A stretch of DNA of 64,000 nt from assembly GCA_932521025.1 (NCBI GenBank), contig OW051468.1:1178064-1242063 (forward strand). The letters are read 5' to 3'. The stretch comes from Oscheius onirici (lineage: Eukaryota > Nematoda > Chromadorea > Rhabditida > Rhabditidae). The translations under genes and the position numbers were made by a program. The notes under the pieces are model-generated. The model was not told where the DNA came from. It was given only the letters and a program-made list of their open reading frames with translations, and ran no database searches. This document shows, piece by piece, positions 21,558 through 32,003 of the stretch; the first letter of the stretch is position 1; the number at the start of each line of letters is the position of its first letter.

Positions 21558-23429
21558 CTGGAAAGAGAACAGAGTAGGCGGAAAGAGATAGAGAGTCAGA
21601 GGAACTGGGAGACTAAGAGTCTGAGAGACAGAGGGACAGAGAGTCAGAAGGACAGAGAGACAGAGGGACTATGAGACAGACAGAGAGACAGAAAGACAGA
21701 GGGACTGAACAACAGTGAAGCAGAGAATAAAATCAACAGGTGTAGCTTGTTCTCTCTGCTTTATATTGCCAAAATTAGCATAAATCTACCCACTCTGTTT
21801 ACGGGGGAATGAAAGAGGAAGAGATCACTACTGTTTTTGATTGTTGCAATGGACAGTTGGTCGAAAACCAGGCGTTTAGCAGAGAAAAATATTCTGGGCT
21901 GAACTAAATGACTCAACTACCTTGAAATCGGTGCTAAGAACTGGTTGCCGTCTTTTCAAATACAGCACTGATTCTACGTAAATTGTTTGTTGGGACAAAA
22001 GATCAGTCAAGGAACAGGGAAAGATGTGTAGTGAGTAGCATGTTTGTTTGTTGGGACAGGAGATCATGCAAAGAGTACAGGGAAGTTTTAAGGTTTTGAG
22101 TAGCTGGGTAAGTGGACAGTCTATAGGATTAGAAGTACCAGAGTCACTGTCATAGGGAATCTAGTACTTGCAGAAAGAGTACAAATCAAGTAACTGGACA
22201 CAATTTTGAGAGAGACTAGTTACCTAGAACAGTACAAGACTAGATGATCGAGAATCAACAGTAGTCGATTTTTTCAGTACAGTGCCAGAAATAAGGATGA
22301 TTGAGTGACTGGACAGGGAATCTGACTGGGCTGGGACTGTATATCAGTGACTTACTGTCCAAGAGTCAGGTAGACGGGGACAGATTGAAGAGACTTAGAG
22401 ATAGAAACTATCAGTGGCTCTACTGATCGAGAGAGTACAGGAGAAAAAATCAACTGAAAGTCGACTGATGACAGTATGGCAACTGAACGGTGACAGATGG
22501 ACTGAGTTTGAGTAAGAGACAGAGAAACAGTGTCTGACTACTGATCTGAACTCACTGGAAGTCGACTAATAGCAAGCAGTACTACTGACTATCAAATGAG
22601 CACTGAGCACAGTATGAGGAAGAGACACAGTGGCTGACTACTGATCTGGACAGTATTGGACAAGAAACCTCATGAGATCGGACTGACTGCCGAACACCGA
22701 CAGTTCTACTGTATCTGAAAAAGACAAGGAGACTACTGAGAGTCGACTGGGCAGAGAGACAGTCTGGACCGAACAGTGACAGTTCTTGAAGAGAATGAGA
22801 GAAAGAGACTGAGAGGCACAGTCCACTGATCTGGACAGTACAGGACACTGAACCCGATGAGAGTCGAGTCAGATAAAATCACCAGCTCGCCAAAGAAACT
22901 CATTCCGTTTTGGACGAAGCCAGTAGGGGGAACTGATCTCGTCACTGCTAACTGAACGGCGGGCAAAAGGTCAATTGACGCGACTGATGGGAGACCAAAA
23001 GAAAACCACGGAACTAGATTTCTCGGAGGGAGAGGACTTTGACTTTTTTTCTGTGACTGTCGGGTTATAAACGGTCCGGAAACCTTGTCAAAATACAAAA
23101 ACAGTACGTTTGCACGGACAGAGAGCAGTGAGAGACAGCTGCATAAGCAGAGACAGTTTTAGCCCTATTTTCCAGTTTGATCTACATGAACAGAAGACCG
23201 GAAAAACAACAAGCGATGATGCAACAGTCGCTTTACTTTCGTGCTCCGGGGGGAAAGCAGATGAAGAGTGACAGATTGAGATCAGGGCGGAAAAAAAAGA
23301 CGCGCAGTGATGTCAGTTTTCCCTTGATCTTCTGATCAGGCTTTGAAGCATCACACCTTTGATCCAGATAGATTGCCAGGAAGAAAATTGGCAAAGAGGC
23401 CCAATGTAAAAATATTTATTCTAGAAAGT
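21558..23429. other. Intergenic region upstream of TEP
   Basis: No gene is supported. 21600-21720 is a GAGACA low-complexity tract. 22450-22860 contains diverged repeats of about 130-200 bases sharing GACTACTGATCTG, GACAGTTCT and GTCGACT words. The promoter of TEP should lie here; no specific element was recognised. Confidence 0.4.
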
Positions 23430-26400
23430 TCACCAAGAATTTCTTCGTATCAGAGATTTCGGGAAGTTGGCTTCATTGACCTGCTGCCATTTATCCTCCA
23501 GTTTAACTTTTTCAGAACTGTCATCCTTCACATTGAAAGCAGAATTTTCAGCGGCTTGATCGTATTTGTCTTGGAAACTTTTACACAAGAAATCCATTTT
23601 GGGTCGGTATTCCGATTCTCTTGCTGTCATCCTAATAAAAAAAACAGTTCAATTGCTGAATATGGTCTTACAAGAAAATCCGCTTAAGCGTCTCAATCGA
23701 AACTTCTGGGTAGGCATCTTTTTCTCTTTCATATTCTTCTTGAACAGACTGGATGGTTCTGCAAACACTTCAGTTCTTGTGAAATGAATCCTACCTGTTA
23801 TTGGATTCTAAAATGGACTGATACGACTTTTCGCAGTCTTCCATGTATTTTTTCTCCAAATCACTCTTCAAGACCGGTATCAAGACTGATTTCAGGACTA
23901 CCAAGTCGGTTGGGTGTCTGTAAGATCATGACGATCATTCACTGAAACCTACTTTCTAAAGATAAGATTCCAGAAACTTCTTCCCAGGCTGAAAACGTCT
24001 GCGGAGAAAGAATACGTCGGTTCTTCCTCCACTTCCCAGGCATTGTAGCCAAAAGTTCCTCGGCCAGCCCGTGTCAGTTGCGTTTCATACCCTTCAAGTG
24101 TAGCCTTGCAGAGCGACATGTCTCCTAGTTTCAAATAGGAAAAGTTGTGGGAAAGAAGCATGCTAAACTCAGCTTGTAAGCCAACAATTCAATCCTTACT
24201 TGGCCGGCTTAATATCCCGGTGGATTATTTGATTACGATGAAGAAAATTCAGACCGCTGGCTGCTTGAGCCATCCAACATAAGATTTCAATATTGCCATA
24301 GCGGTACTTTTTGTCGGAAACAACTGAATTTTGTTTGTGAATAATTACGATTCCCGTAACACTTTTATCAAGGCTTCCATCTTCGCAGTACTCCATCAAA
24401 GTCCCTCTCATGTTATTTACATCAACTACGAGTCCAAACAGTCGTACAATATGGGCGTGTGATTGCATCTGAACCAGAAATGTGCGGGATTCCGGTACGC
24501 GGGAAATTTTTTGAGACCATTTTCAAGGATTCCCACGGAAAAATTCAGAATTTTTCTTACGATTTTGGAGTTTTTCGTCAGCAAAAATTTAAGGGCGCAT
24601 CGGAAATATGGCTTATTTTTCTGTCATCGGTTTAGAACTGCCTTTTTGACTAATAGCTTGTTGAAAATCAGTGCGAACATTAATTGCATAGCGAAAACCC
24701 GACGAAAATAAGCGAAATAAGCGTTTTTGTAAGATTCCCGTCATTCCCGTGGGACAAACTGATTTTCACGGGAATATTCCGTCCCGCGAGAAATTTTTTT
24801 GAGAGTAAAAATTCTCGCCCATCTCTGATTTGAACTGTGTTTAGTTTTTCTCAGTCTTACCGTCATTAACGTGCTCATTTCCGCTCCAACTTCATATGCA
24901 ATATTGAATTCTTTGTATATAACCGGTGTTCTAAAAATTATCTCAAGAATATTCACTATTTTCCCTCACACAAAATCGGCCACGTTGACTAGATGAACAG
25001 TTGCCTGGCCGCCTTCACCCAAAAGTGCACAAACTTTTTTGATTGTGCTGAATTCATAGCGTCCACCAATAGTTTTCTTAACTGTTGTTTAACGAGTCAA
25101 CTGCAAACAAACCTTAATGAGATAGGTTACATAGTAATTGTTCCAATCTTCTTCAAGATATAAGCCTTTAACCTGGTTTTTCGTTTCATTTGAATAGTTT
25201 TTTAAACTTTCCAGAATTTCAATTCCGTGCTCCTGAAACACTGTAACCTTGATTAATACATGTTGCTTTCTACTTTTCTCATAGCTTTTGTACTGTAGAA
25301 AATCTGTCTAACTTTAAGTTGCTCATTAAGATAGCAGCCGAAAGTACGAAGTGCTTCGTTGATATTGTTGGAATGGTCAAAGTTAGCCTTAAAGAAGCAT
25401 ATGGTTAATGAATTTGACTTACCGCAACATAATTTTTGAACACGTGTGCCGCAGCAATGGTTTCATGTTCCACAGATATGTACTGGGCATGTCCATGTTC
25501 AAACATCATCAGGCATTCTTCCTCTTCAACAATTCGACGATCAACATGTCTCTAAAGCTTGGGCACGTCTACTTGAACTCCCATCCCGTAAACTTTGAGA
25601 AGATGCCTCAATTTCTAGCTCAATCATATATTTTTCATCTTCAAGATGGTCTGCAAAGTTGTAGAATTCCTCAAATACTATGACTTTGCTGAGCATCGCA
25701 AAACTGAAAAATGCATGAGAGAGCTTGAAAATTGAGGTTTCTTTCCGAAGGCCACGTAATACTGAAAGTCTTTTCACAAAAAAATCATAGCATCCCCTGA
25801 AAAGAAGACACCTTTCTTTTCAGACCGATAGCGACTTTCTCTTTAACTCACCATTATTTTGCTTGCCTGATTAATCACGGTTTGGCTTTTGTCTTTTAAA
25901 TGAGCACACATTTCTTCGCAGCAAACCAAAATGTCGGTCGATGTCATGATGTTTCGGCTCGAAAACAGCCTTTCCAAACAGTGCATTATACGCTTTAAAT
26001 TTTTGACTGAATGTATTGAAAGAACACAGAGTACCTTCTCATTGGCTTCTACAATGCCAGTCACAGCAGCATATGTTATCAGAAGACACAACAGTGGCGC
26101 GGAAAGCGAACTTCCATAGTTTGCTTCATTTATGCTGCCAATAAACGCATCAACTTGGATTGGATCGTAACTTCCAGAGAGAAGATTTTTTATTGTTCCG
26201 TGTACTTTTAAGATGTCCTGCAAAGCTTTCGTTGGCTGGTTGGTACACAGAAGAAGACACAACAATTTACGCGCTGCTTCTCTGTTCTCTCACGTACCAG
26301 AAAAATTCTTTCGCGGCAAGCAGATGACTGATAACGTATGGCTTAACTTACGTCTGTCCTCTTGGAACGATCAAAGTGCGCGAGAACGAACTTTGATAGA

Positions 26401-29400
26401 TTGCTCTTGTATGGCAGAGATATTCCTGCACATCCTGGAGAAGTATTGCCTGAAAAAAGCTGCTTTCTGTGAGTCAGGGCACAGTCAGTTCACAGTTCCC
26501 GTTGGCTTAGTGCGGCGCGCTGAAAACTGAAATTCGCTATATCTCGATTCCCGTCCAACCAATCGGTCTGAAATATTTTCCTATGAAAAAGACCACCATA
26601 AATAACCCAGAAAAAAATTTGGTGTCGATATGGTGAAAAATATAAATTTGAAAAATAAAATATTTTTCAAAATGATGTCGATTTGTGCAAAGGTTCAGAA
26701 TCCCACCCCATTCGTTGCGCGCAAACTTTCAGACCGATTGGATAACTCTGAATGGGTGTCCTCAGATGGGATTTTTCGGACTTCCGGACCGCAATTTCAG
26801 CTTTTTTGACCACCATGTCGGCGCGCGCTGGTGTCCAAAAAGCGCTGAATTTTTTGGACACCTTCAACGCGCCCCCTAGTGTTCTAAGTTCAGCGTTTTT
26901 TGTTATTAGTGAGAGTTTGAAAATATTCTTCGAATATTTAGCAAAAAAGGGTAAAATATATCTGTAAAAAGCGGCCGCGAAAAGAAAGGTGGTTTGGATT
27001 CCACAAAAACAGGGCAATACAAAAACGAGGCAATATTATTTTGGCTCAAATGAAAACCACAAACAACGTCTTACTGACAATGTAGGCGCCTCCCTTCGTT
27101 CAAACATTTTTGGCGCGAATTCCCACTGTCCTGAAATAGCGTTTTTCACTCTTTTCCTTTCATTTTTCACATTTTTAAGCGTGCTAAATGGTGTCAGCGT
27201 GTATTAGCTACTCTGACTTCGTGTCACATTGTTATCGGATCCTGTTTTGTATCAAGACTTTATAAATTGATTTGTGAAGAAACGTGTTCTTCTGTGGAAT
27301 TTTAAGCCGTTTTTGCTTCAGTTCTTCACTTTTCTTCCTCGAGAGCTCTAGGAGTTCTCCTTTTTATTTCGCAAGCCTAGGCTAGCTTAGCGAACTTTGC
27401 CCTGTTTTTTTGGAATCCAAACCACCATTCTTTTCGCGGCCGCTTTTTACAGATATATTTTCAGTATGATTCCCCGAACAAATTCTGGTGTCAAAACTGA
27501 TTCGTGGAGAATCCTATATGGCCGACAAAATAAGACCAAACATAGGAACAAAACGTGGACGAGTGACCGAGAAAACGAAACACGCAGAATTGCATTTTTC
27601 AAGTCAAAATTCAAATTTATGCATTCCACGAAAGCCTTCTGTGAACTCTTTCAAAGCACGCGAAGTCTATGGAGAAACGCGTTTCAACGGAGTCGCAGAG
27701 ACAAGATATTTTAATCTTTTTTTGTGTGAAAGCTCACCAGAAAGTATTTGAATAATTGACGTTATTCTATAGCCGAGATATTTTTCAAGTGTGTCCAAAT
27801 CGGTATCCACAGAAACTGTTCTAGAGTCCACCAGGGTATCAACCTATAACCTTCATGCAGAGGTGCTATAATCTTACGATGTCTGGAATATTCGTATATT
27901 CGTCGTAAAAGTTTCCAGTAACAGATTCCAGTAGCAGCTGAAACAAACATAGTTAAAGCGATCCATCAGCGTTTTTACCAATATTTAACTTTTCGGATTT
28001 GCGCCCGCCGAAGGGGGCCGCTTAAAGGAAGCCTCCTGGATCGAAGCTGGCGTCCCGCAGCGGTTGCACTACTTCACCCGATCCCGGAGGCTCCCTTTAA
28101 AGCGAGTGGGTAACTACGGAAATAGGCGGGCTGATTCTACCGTATTTTTGTGCGGCTTTTCAAAATACTTTTATTCTAAAAATGCTGCGCGCCAGCTTGC
28201 TCGCACGGGCGCAGCAGTTATCCACTCGCTTTAAGAACGTAAAGTGAGTCAAACCTTTGCTCTTTTTTGGACACGTTCTACTATCTTCAATAGGCGCAAA
28301 ACTTTTGGTTCAGTTAATAGAGAGATGAACGTTTGTATCCACTTCTCCCAACTCCATGAGTAGACGGATTCATAAACTTCGATATTTTTGTCGATCTAAA
28401 GTTACAAAATTCTCTCGTTTTTTTAGCTATAAAATAACCTCGAGGTCAGTAATGATTTCCAAATACTGAATAGTGAAGAAACTGTATCTTATGGGGCAGA
28501 TGCTCTGAATCAGTGGCTTAGAAGACGCCAATGAATTGTCAACATATTTGCTCATGTAGCTTGAGGCTGTTCGATCAAGCAATATAAGAATCTAAACAAG
28601 GCAATTTTACCAGAAAAAATACAAAGCTACCATGAGATTGTTGATCCAGTAGTCATCCAATTTTTGAAAAAATGGCGGCAACACTATTGAGCGATCCTTC
28701 AAGAAGAAGAATTCAACACGTAGTTGCTCCGTTTCTAGATTATATCTTCTGGGGAAAAGATACAGAGAAATCATTCTAGCGAGTGCTCGAGCATCTAAAA
28801 CAAGATCTGATTTGTCTACAAGCAAACAGACGCCTTTTGACGTGTTCCTGCACCAAATCTGCAGAGCAAATGTAATTCTGGTATTTTTCAATAGTGTTCA
28901 AAAGCAAAAAATATTTCTCGAGCGTGATCTGAATCCATTCCATTAAAGTTCTATCGTCTCTGTGTGTGTGTGTCTGTCTGTAGCCCAGGCCAGCCTAACC
29001 TGTTGCCCTACTTGTCTATTTTAAATTGTCCTAGCTTTTCTGTGTGCTTGTCTGTCTGTGCCCGATGGTAGACACTAAAGTCCATTATCTAAAATATTAA
29101 AAAGCGAAAGTGTCTGTGGCTGACTCTGTGGCTTTGTTTGTTTGTTGGTCTGTTTGTCCGTGGCCACGAAATTTGGGTGTATTGCTAAGAGTCGCCATCT
29201 CCACCCAGACCACCCGGGTTCGATTCCTCGTAGGAAATAGTCAGGCTAGCTATAATCGTTAGGGAATTAACAGGGAGCGGTTGATCTGTATATGATCAGA
29301 GAGGAATCGTATGGCCAGAAAATCCCATCTGAGGAAACCCATTCAGAGTTATCCAATCGGTCTGAAAGTTGGCGCCGCACGAATGTGTTGGATTCTGAAC

Positions 29401-30927
29401 CTCGAGCCAAAATTTGGGGTCAATCGGTTTGGTAGATTTCCCACACCAACCTGTGTTATCGAACGGGAGAAATTGACATCATTTTGAAAAAGATTTTATT
29501 TTTCAATATGTCGATCCCAATTTTTTTTTCTAAATAGGTTAATTGTGGTGGTCTTTTTCATAGGAAAAAAATTCAGACTGATTGGATGAACTGGATTCGA
29601 GTTATCGCGATTTTCAGTTTTCAGCGCTCCGCACTAAGGCAACGGGAAACCAAACCACCGCGCGCAATTTCCAACGAAGAGCGGCACTTAGGCAATTCTT
29701 AAAGGATTTTTTTGCAAGGTTCCTGACACGAAATTTCGAAAATGACGGCCGCGGCGTTGGATTTTATTCCATTTTGTTCAACTTTGATGATTTTTCAGTT
29801 TTCTAGCTGTTTTTTTCCTCGTTTTTGACTGCATTTCCGAACACAGCGCATAAATTTATCTACTTGATGTAAAAGTCGGAATAAAATCGCCGATTTTCAG
29901 AGCGTCACGGCAGTTTTATCGAGAAAACTAATTTTATGCCAATTGAGCATCAAAAATGTTGTTTTTCCCGTATTTTTGATGATAAGTAGGTTTTTATAGG
30001 TGTAGAATTTGATTACAACGTCAAAAATATAAGAAAATGTCAAAAATAACTTAATAATGAAAGAGTAGCAAAAACCGGATTTAGCCACGAAATTTCAAAT
30101 AATGCGCCCGACGAATGAGTCCGAATATGTTAAAAACGAAATTGGCCCTTTTGGTCAATAACTGAAGTTTTTGTCCATAAGCTGCCGGATACATAACCCC
30201 CGATAGGAGCGTAGCCGTCTTGTAAATCAAATATCATTTTGACAGACATACTGATTTTTTGTTCCCCTTCTTGACGACTTTTGCGTAAAAGAGTTGAAGA
30301 TGATTCCAGGATTTCGCGAAGACTTCGGCAACTGAAAATGACCCCTGTTTGATAGACACCGAAATATACGAGAGGTGCGGATTACCGACTAAACCTACCG
30401 CGAAGCCAGGTATCTTCTTTATCCAGAAGATATGGCTCGAAAAACTTTAGTCTTTCCCAAAACGAGTACCACTCCGAATTACGGAACTCCGGCACATTTA
30501 TGCGAAATTTTCCCGAAATAAAATTCGATTTGAAGACCTCATCCCACTCGTCCATTTCAACCGAAAAGATGAAAGGTGTTTCATCGTAAGCTTTTCTCAC
30601 CTTTTCAAATTCCACGTGCTCCAAAAAGTGAAAACACTCGAGAGTACCATTGAATGCAACATCCACCGTAGCCTGTAATTTCATTTTTTTAAATATTTTT
30701 TAGCGCAACTTTCCTTGGAATCGCACACGAAAAACGAAGGAATCAGAAAATATTTTTGTTGAGGATGCTCTTTGTTCTCCACTGACGACTTTCTAAGCAC
30801 GTGAAACCAGCTATTGAAAAACAAACTTGACAATTGTCAGTGGTCCTTCAGGCCAGCAATCATGGACTTCTTCATCGGGTGAAAACGCTTTTTTTACTCG
30901 ATCAATTAGGTTGCGTATGGTGCCCAT
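23430..30927 (-). CDS. Multi-exon protein kinase with unrecognised N-terminal region
   Basis: Twenty exons join in phase to 1016 residues: 30832-30927, 30399-30672, 30252-30331, 28631-28858, 28439-28591, 28255-28395, 27878-27937, 27738-27843, 26352-26449, 25852-26235, 25423-25551, 25274-25387, 25113-25232, 24970-25076, 24861-24930, 24200-24468, 23953-24162, 23795-23917, 23672-23758 and 23430-23631. Residues 1 to about 660 are mostly predicted helical and unrecognised. From about 665 a kinase domain follows: glycine loop LGEGGQATVHLV, lysine in VIYKEF, helix C glutamate in YEVGAEM, catalytic loop HRDIKPAN, DMS in place of DFG, NAWEV in place of the APE motif, and EYRPKM near the end. The catalytic K, E, D, N and metal-binding D are present, so activity is plausible. 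The order of motifs suggests the TKL/STE side of the kinase tree. A polyadenylation signal for this strand is near 23413. Several introns carry transposons. Confidence 0.82.
24475..24827. mobile_element. hAT-like non-autonomous element H5 at a kinase splice acceptor
   Basis: The 8-bp duplications are ATCTGAAC (24467-24474) and ATTTGAAC (24828-24835). The ends read CAGAAATGTGCGGGATTCC and CTCGCCCATCTCTG. Words based on CGGGA/TCCCG repeat in both halves. The left duplication contains the CAG acceptor and the first two bases of the exon beginning at 24468. Confidence 0.75.
25600..25725. repeat. Relic of the CAAAGTTGTAG palindromic element
   Basis: ATGGTCTGCAAAGTTGTAG is followed by an inverse arm with ACTTTGC. 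It lies in the kinase intron between exons 25423-25551 and 25852-26235. Confidence 0.45.
26494..26782. mobile_element. Long repeat, inverted partner of 29314-29650
   Basis: It shares with the reverse complement of 29314-29650 segments such as CGCTGAAAACTGAAA, CCTATGAAAAAGACCACCA and GACCGATTGGATAACTCTG. It lies in a kinase intron. The pair could be termini of one decayed element or two independent insertions. Confidence 0.6.
26955..27465. mobile_element. Element with about 60-bp inverted ends
   Basis: The left arm contains TTTTTACAG-type sequence inverted as AAAAAGCGGCCGCGAAAAG and GGTGGTTTGGATTCCA; the right arm contains TGGAATCCAAACCACCA and CTTTTCGCGGCCGCTTTTT. No transposase is recognised between them. 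It sits in the same kinase intron as the previous repeat. Confidence 0.6.
27995..28250. repeat. GC-rich insert in kinase intron
   Basis: The segment is much richer in GC than its surroundings and has inverted sub-blocks (CCGCTTAAAGGAAGCCTCC and GGAGGCTCCCTTTAAAGCG). It lies between kinase exons 27878-27937 and 28255-28395. Its class is unknown. Confidence 0.45.
29314..29650. mobile_element. Long repeat, inverted partner of 26494-26782
   Basis: It contains the reverse complements of the blocks listed for 26494-26782, including GGTGGTCTTTTTCATAGG and CAGAGTTATCCAATCGG. Confidence 0.6.
29668..30095. repeat. Repeat related to 35417-35883
   Basis: It begins TTTCCAACGAAGAGCGGCA and includes GACGGCCGCGGCGTTGGATT, both found in inverse orientation at 35690-35883. 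It lies in the kinase intron between exons 28631-28858 and 30252-30331. Confidence 0.6.
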
Positions 30928-31179
30928 TCTAAAATTTGAAAACTTTTGGATAAAACAGGCTGGAACAGTGAGAAATTGCAGTATTTTCTTTGATTAAAAA
31001 AGTAATTTAGTCGTAACCGAAAGACGAAAACTATTCCGCGCAAAATCTATTAAAAAAGACAAAATAGTCAGCTGTAATGCAGTTGGAAGAAGTGCTAAAA
31101 ATGAGTAACAGGACCGGGGAAAAATAATCAGCTGCTGGCGAACCGGCGACTCTTATCATCTGCTCAAATGGTCCGCGCT

Positions 31180-31490
31180 TACTTTTAAAAGAATGACAAG
31201 CTTGTTGATGGTTTGGCGGATAGAAGAAAGAGGGAACTCTGTACCAAACTATTCTGGGCAGAGAAGGTCACTCGGATGGAAGCAAGTAGTTGGACGAAAA
31301 AGGTGAAAGAATGGACACTCGAAAGCAAAAGACAACAAGCAGCTCCACGACTACGATGGACATAGGACATTCTCAGGGAAGTTGGATCTTTGCGGTGAAG
31401 AAGAACGGAATTGGAATTGAAGACGAGCAGATCTGCACTCGTTATACAAGTGATATTGCAATAAACATCACATGACATTTTCTTAGCGAC
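31180..31490 (+). pseudogene. Decayed LINE (non-LTR retrotransposon) fragment
   Basis: A plus-strand frame reads FWAEKVTRME, SWTKKVKEWTLE, then APRLRWT, a stop, and DILREV. This is the pattern that follows the reverse transcriptase in many RTE/CR1-like elements (a tryptophan-rich segment, then RPRTRWxDDI). Internal stops show it is dead. It occupies part of the gap between the kinase and RhoGEF genes. Confidence 0.5.
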
Positions 31491-31782
31491 GAGGCCGTTA
31501 TAGCACGTAAACGTAAGATTAGATTTAGATTTATTTAACGATGATCATATATTTTCAGAATCAGAAATCAGTATTACACGGGTTGTTTGTTGAGCCACAT
31601 TTTGGGTCATCGCAAGGAAGAGAAATAAAGGGGGAATGGACGAGAATATACAACCGAGACACGTATTTTTCAAAGGCATTTCGTAATTTTTCTAGGAAAT
31701 TATTAAAAAAAAAGGGTAAACAAAGTCAAAAAAAGTACAGTAATCTAAAAAGGGGCGGGACACGTCTTTTTTTAAACCGGGA

Positions 31783-31855
31783 TCATTTCTTCTTCTTGAC
31801 TTCAGTCTTCTCGATGAGATGAGAAAGATCGCGAGCCATTACGACCTGTGGTTGT
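31783..31855 (-). CDS. Possible alternative last exon of the RhoGEF
   Basis: After a TTTCAG acceptor, 73 nt encode QPQVVMARDLSHLIEKTEV, four lysines and a stop. The phase (one base completing a codon) is exactly that required after exon 32783-32913, the same as for the ordinary last exon 32004-32067. The two exons would be alternatives. An AATAAA signal for this strand occurs near 31526. No transcript evidence is available. Confidence 0.45.
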
Positions 31856-32003
31856 CTGAAATTTGAATTTTTGGCGGGAAGAGTTAGAAAAAAAGCGAAT
31901 ATTAGGCAAAAGCTCAGGTTTAGCGAAGGGGAAGAGTTACGGACAGAAACCATGTTTTCCCTTGAAGCAAGTTGGCGGGAAGCAAGATAATTCAAAAATT
32001 TAC

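Noticed and set aside
29175-29245. A tRNA gene suggested by the B-box-like GGGTTCGATTCC
   Set aside because: There is no A box at the right distance and no acceptor or anticodon stem; it is at best a tRNA fragment.
23430-30927. A pseudokinase of the MLKL type (helical bundle plus dead kinase)
   Set aside because: After correct splicing the catalytic loop reads HRDIKPAN and the lysine and metal-binding aspartate are present, so a dead kinase is not supported; the helical N-terminus alone is too weak for this claim.
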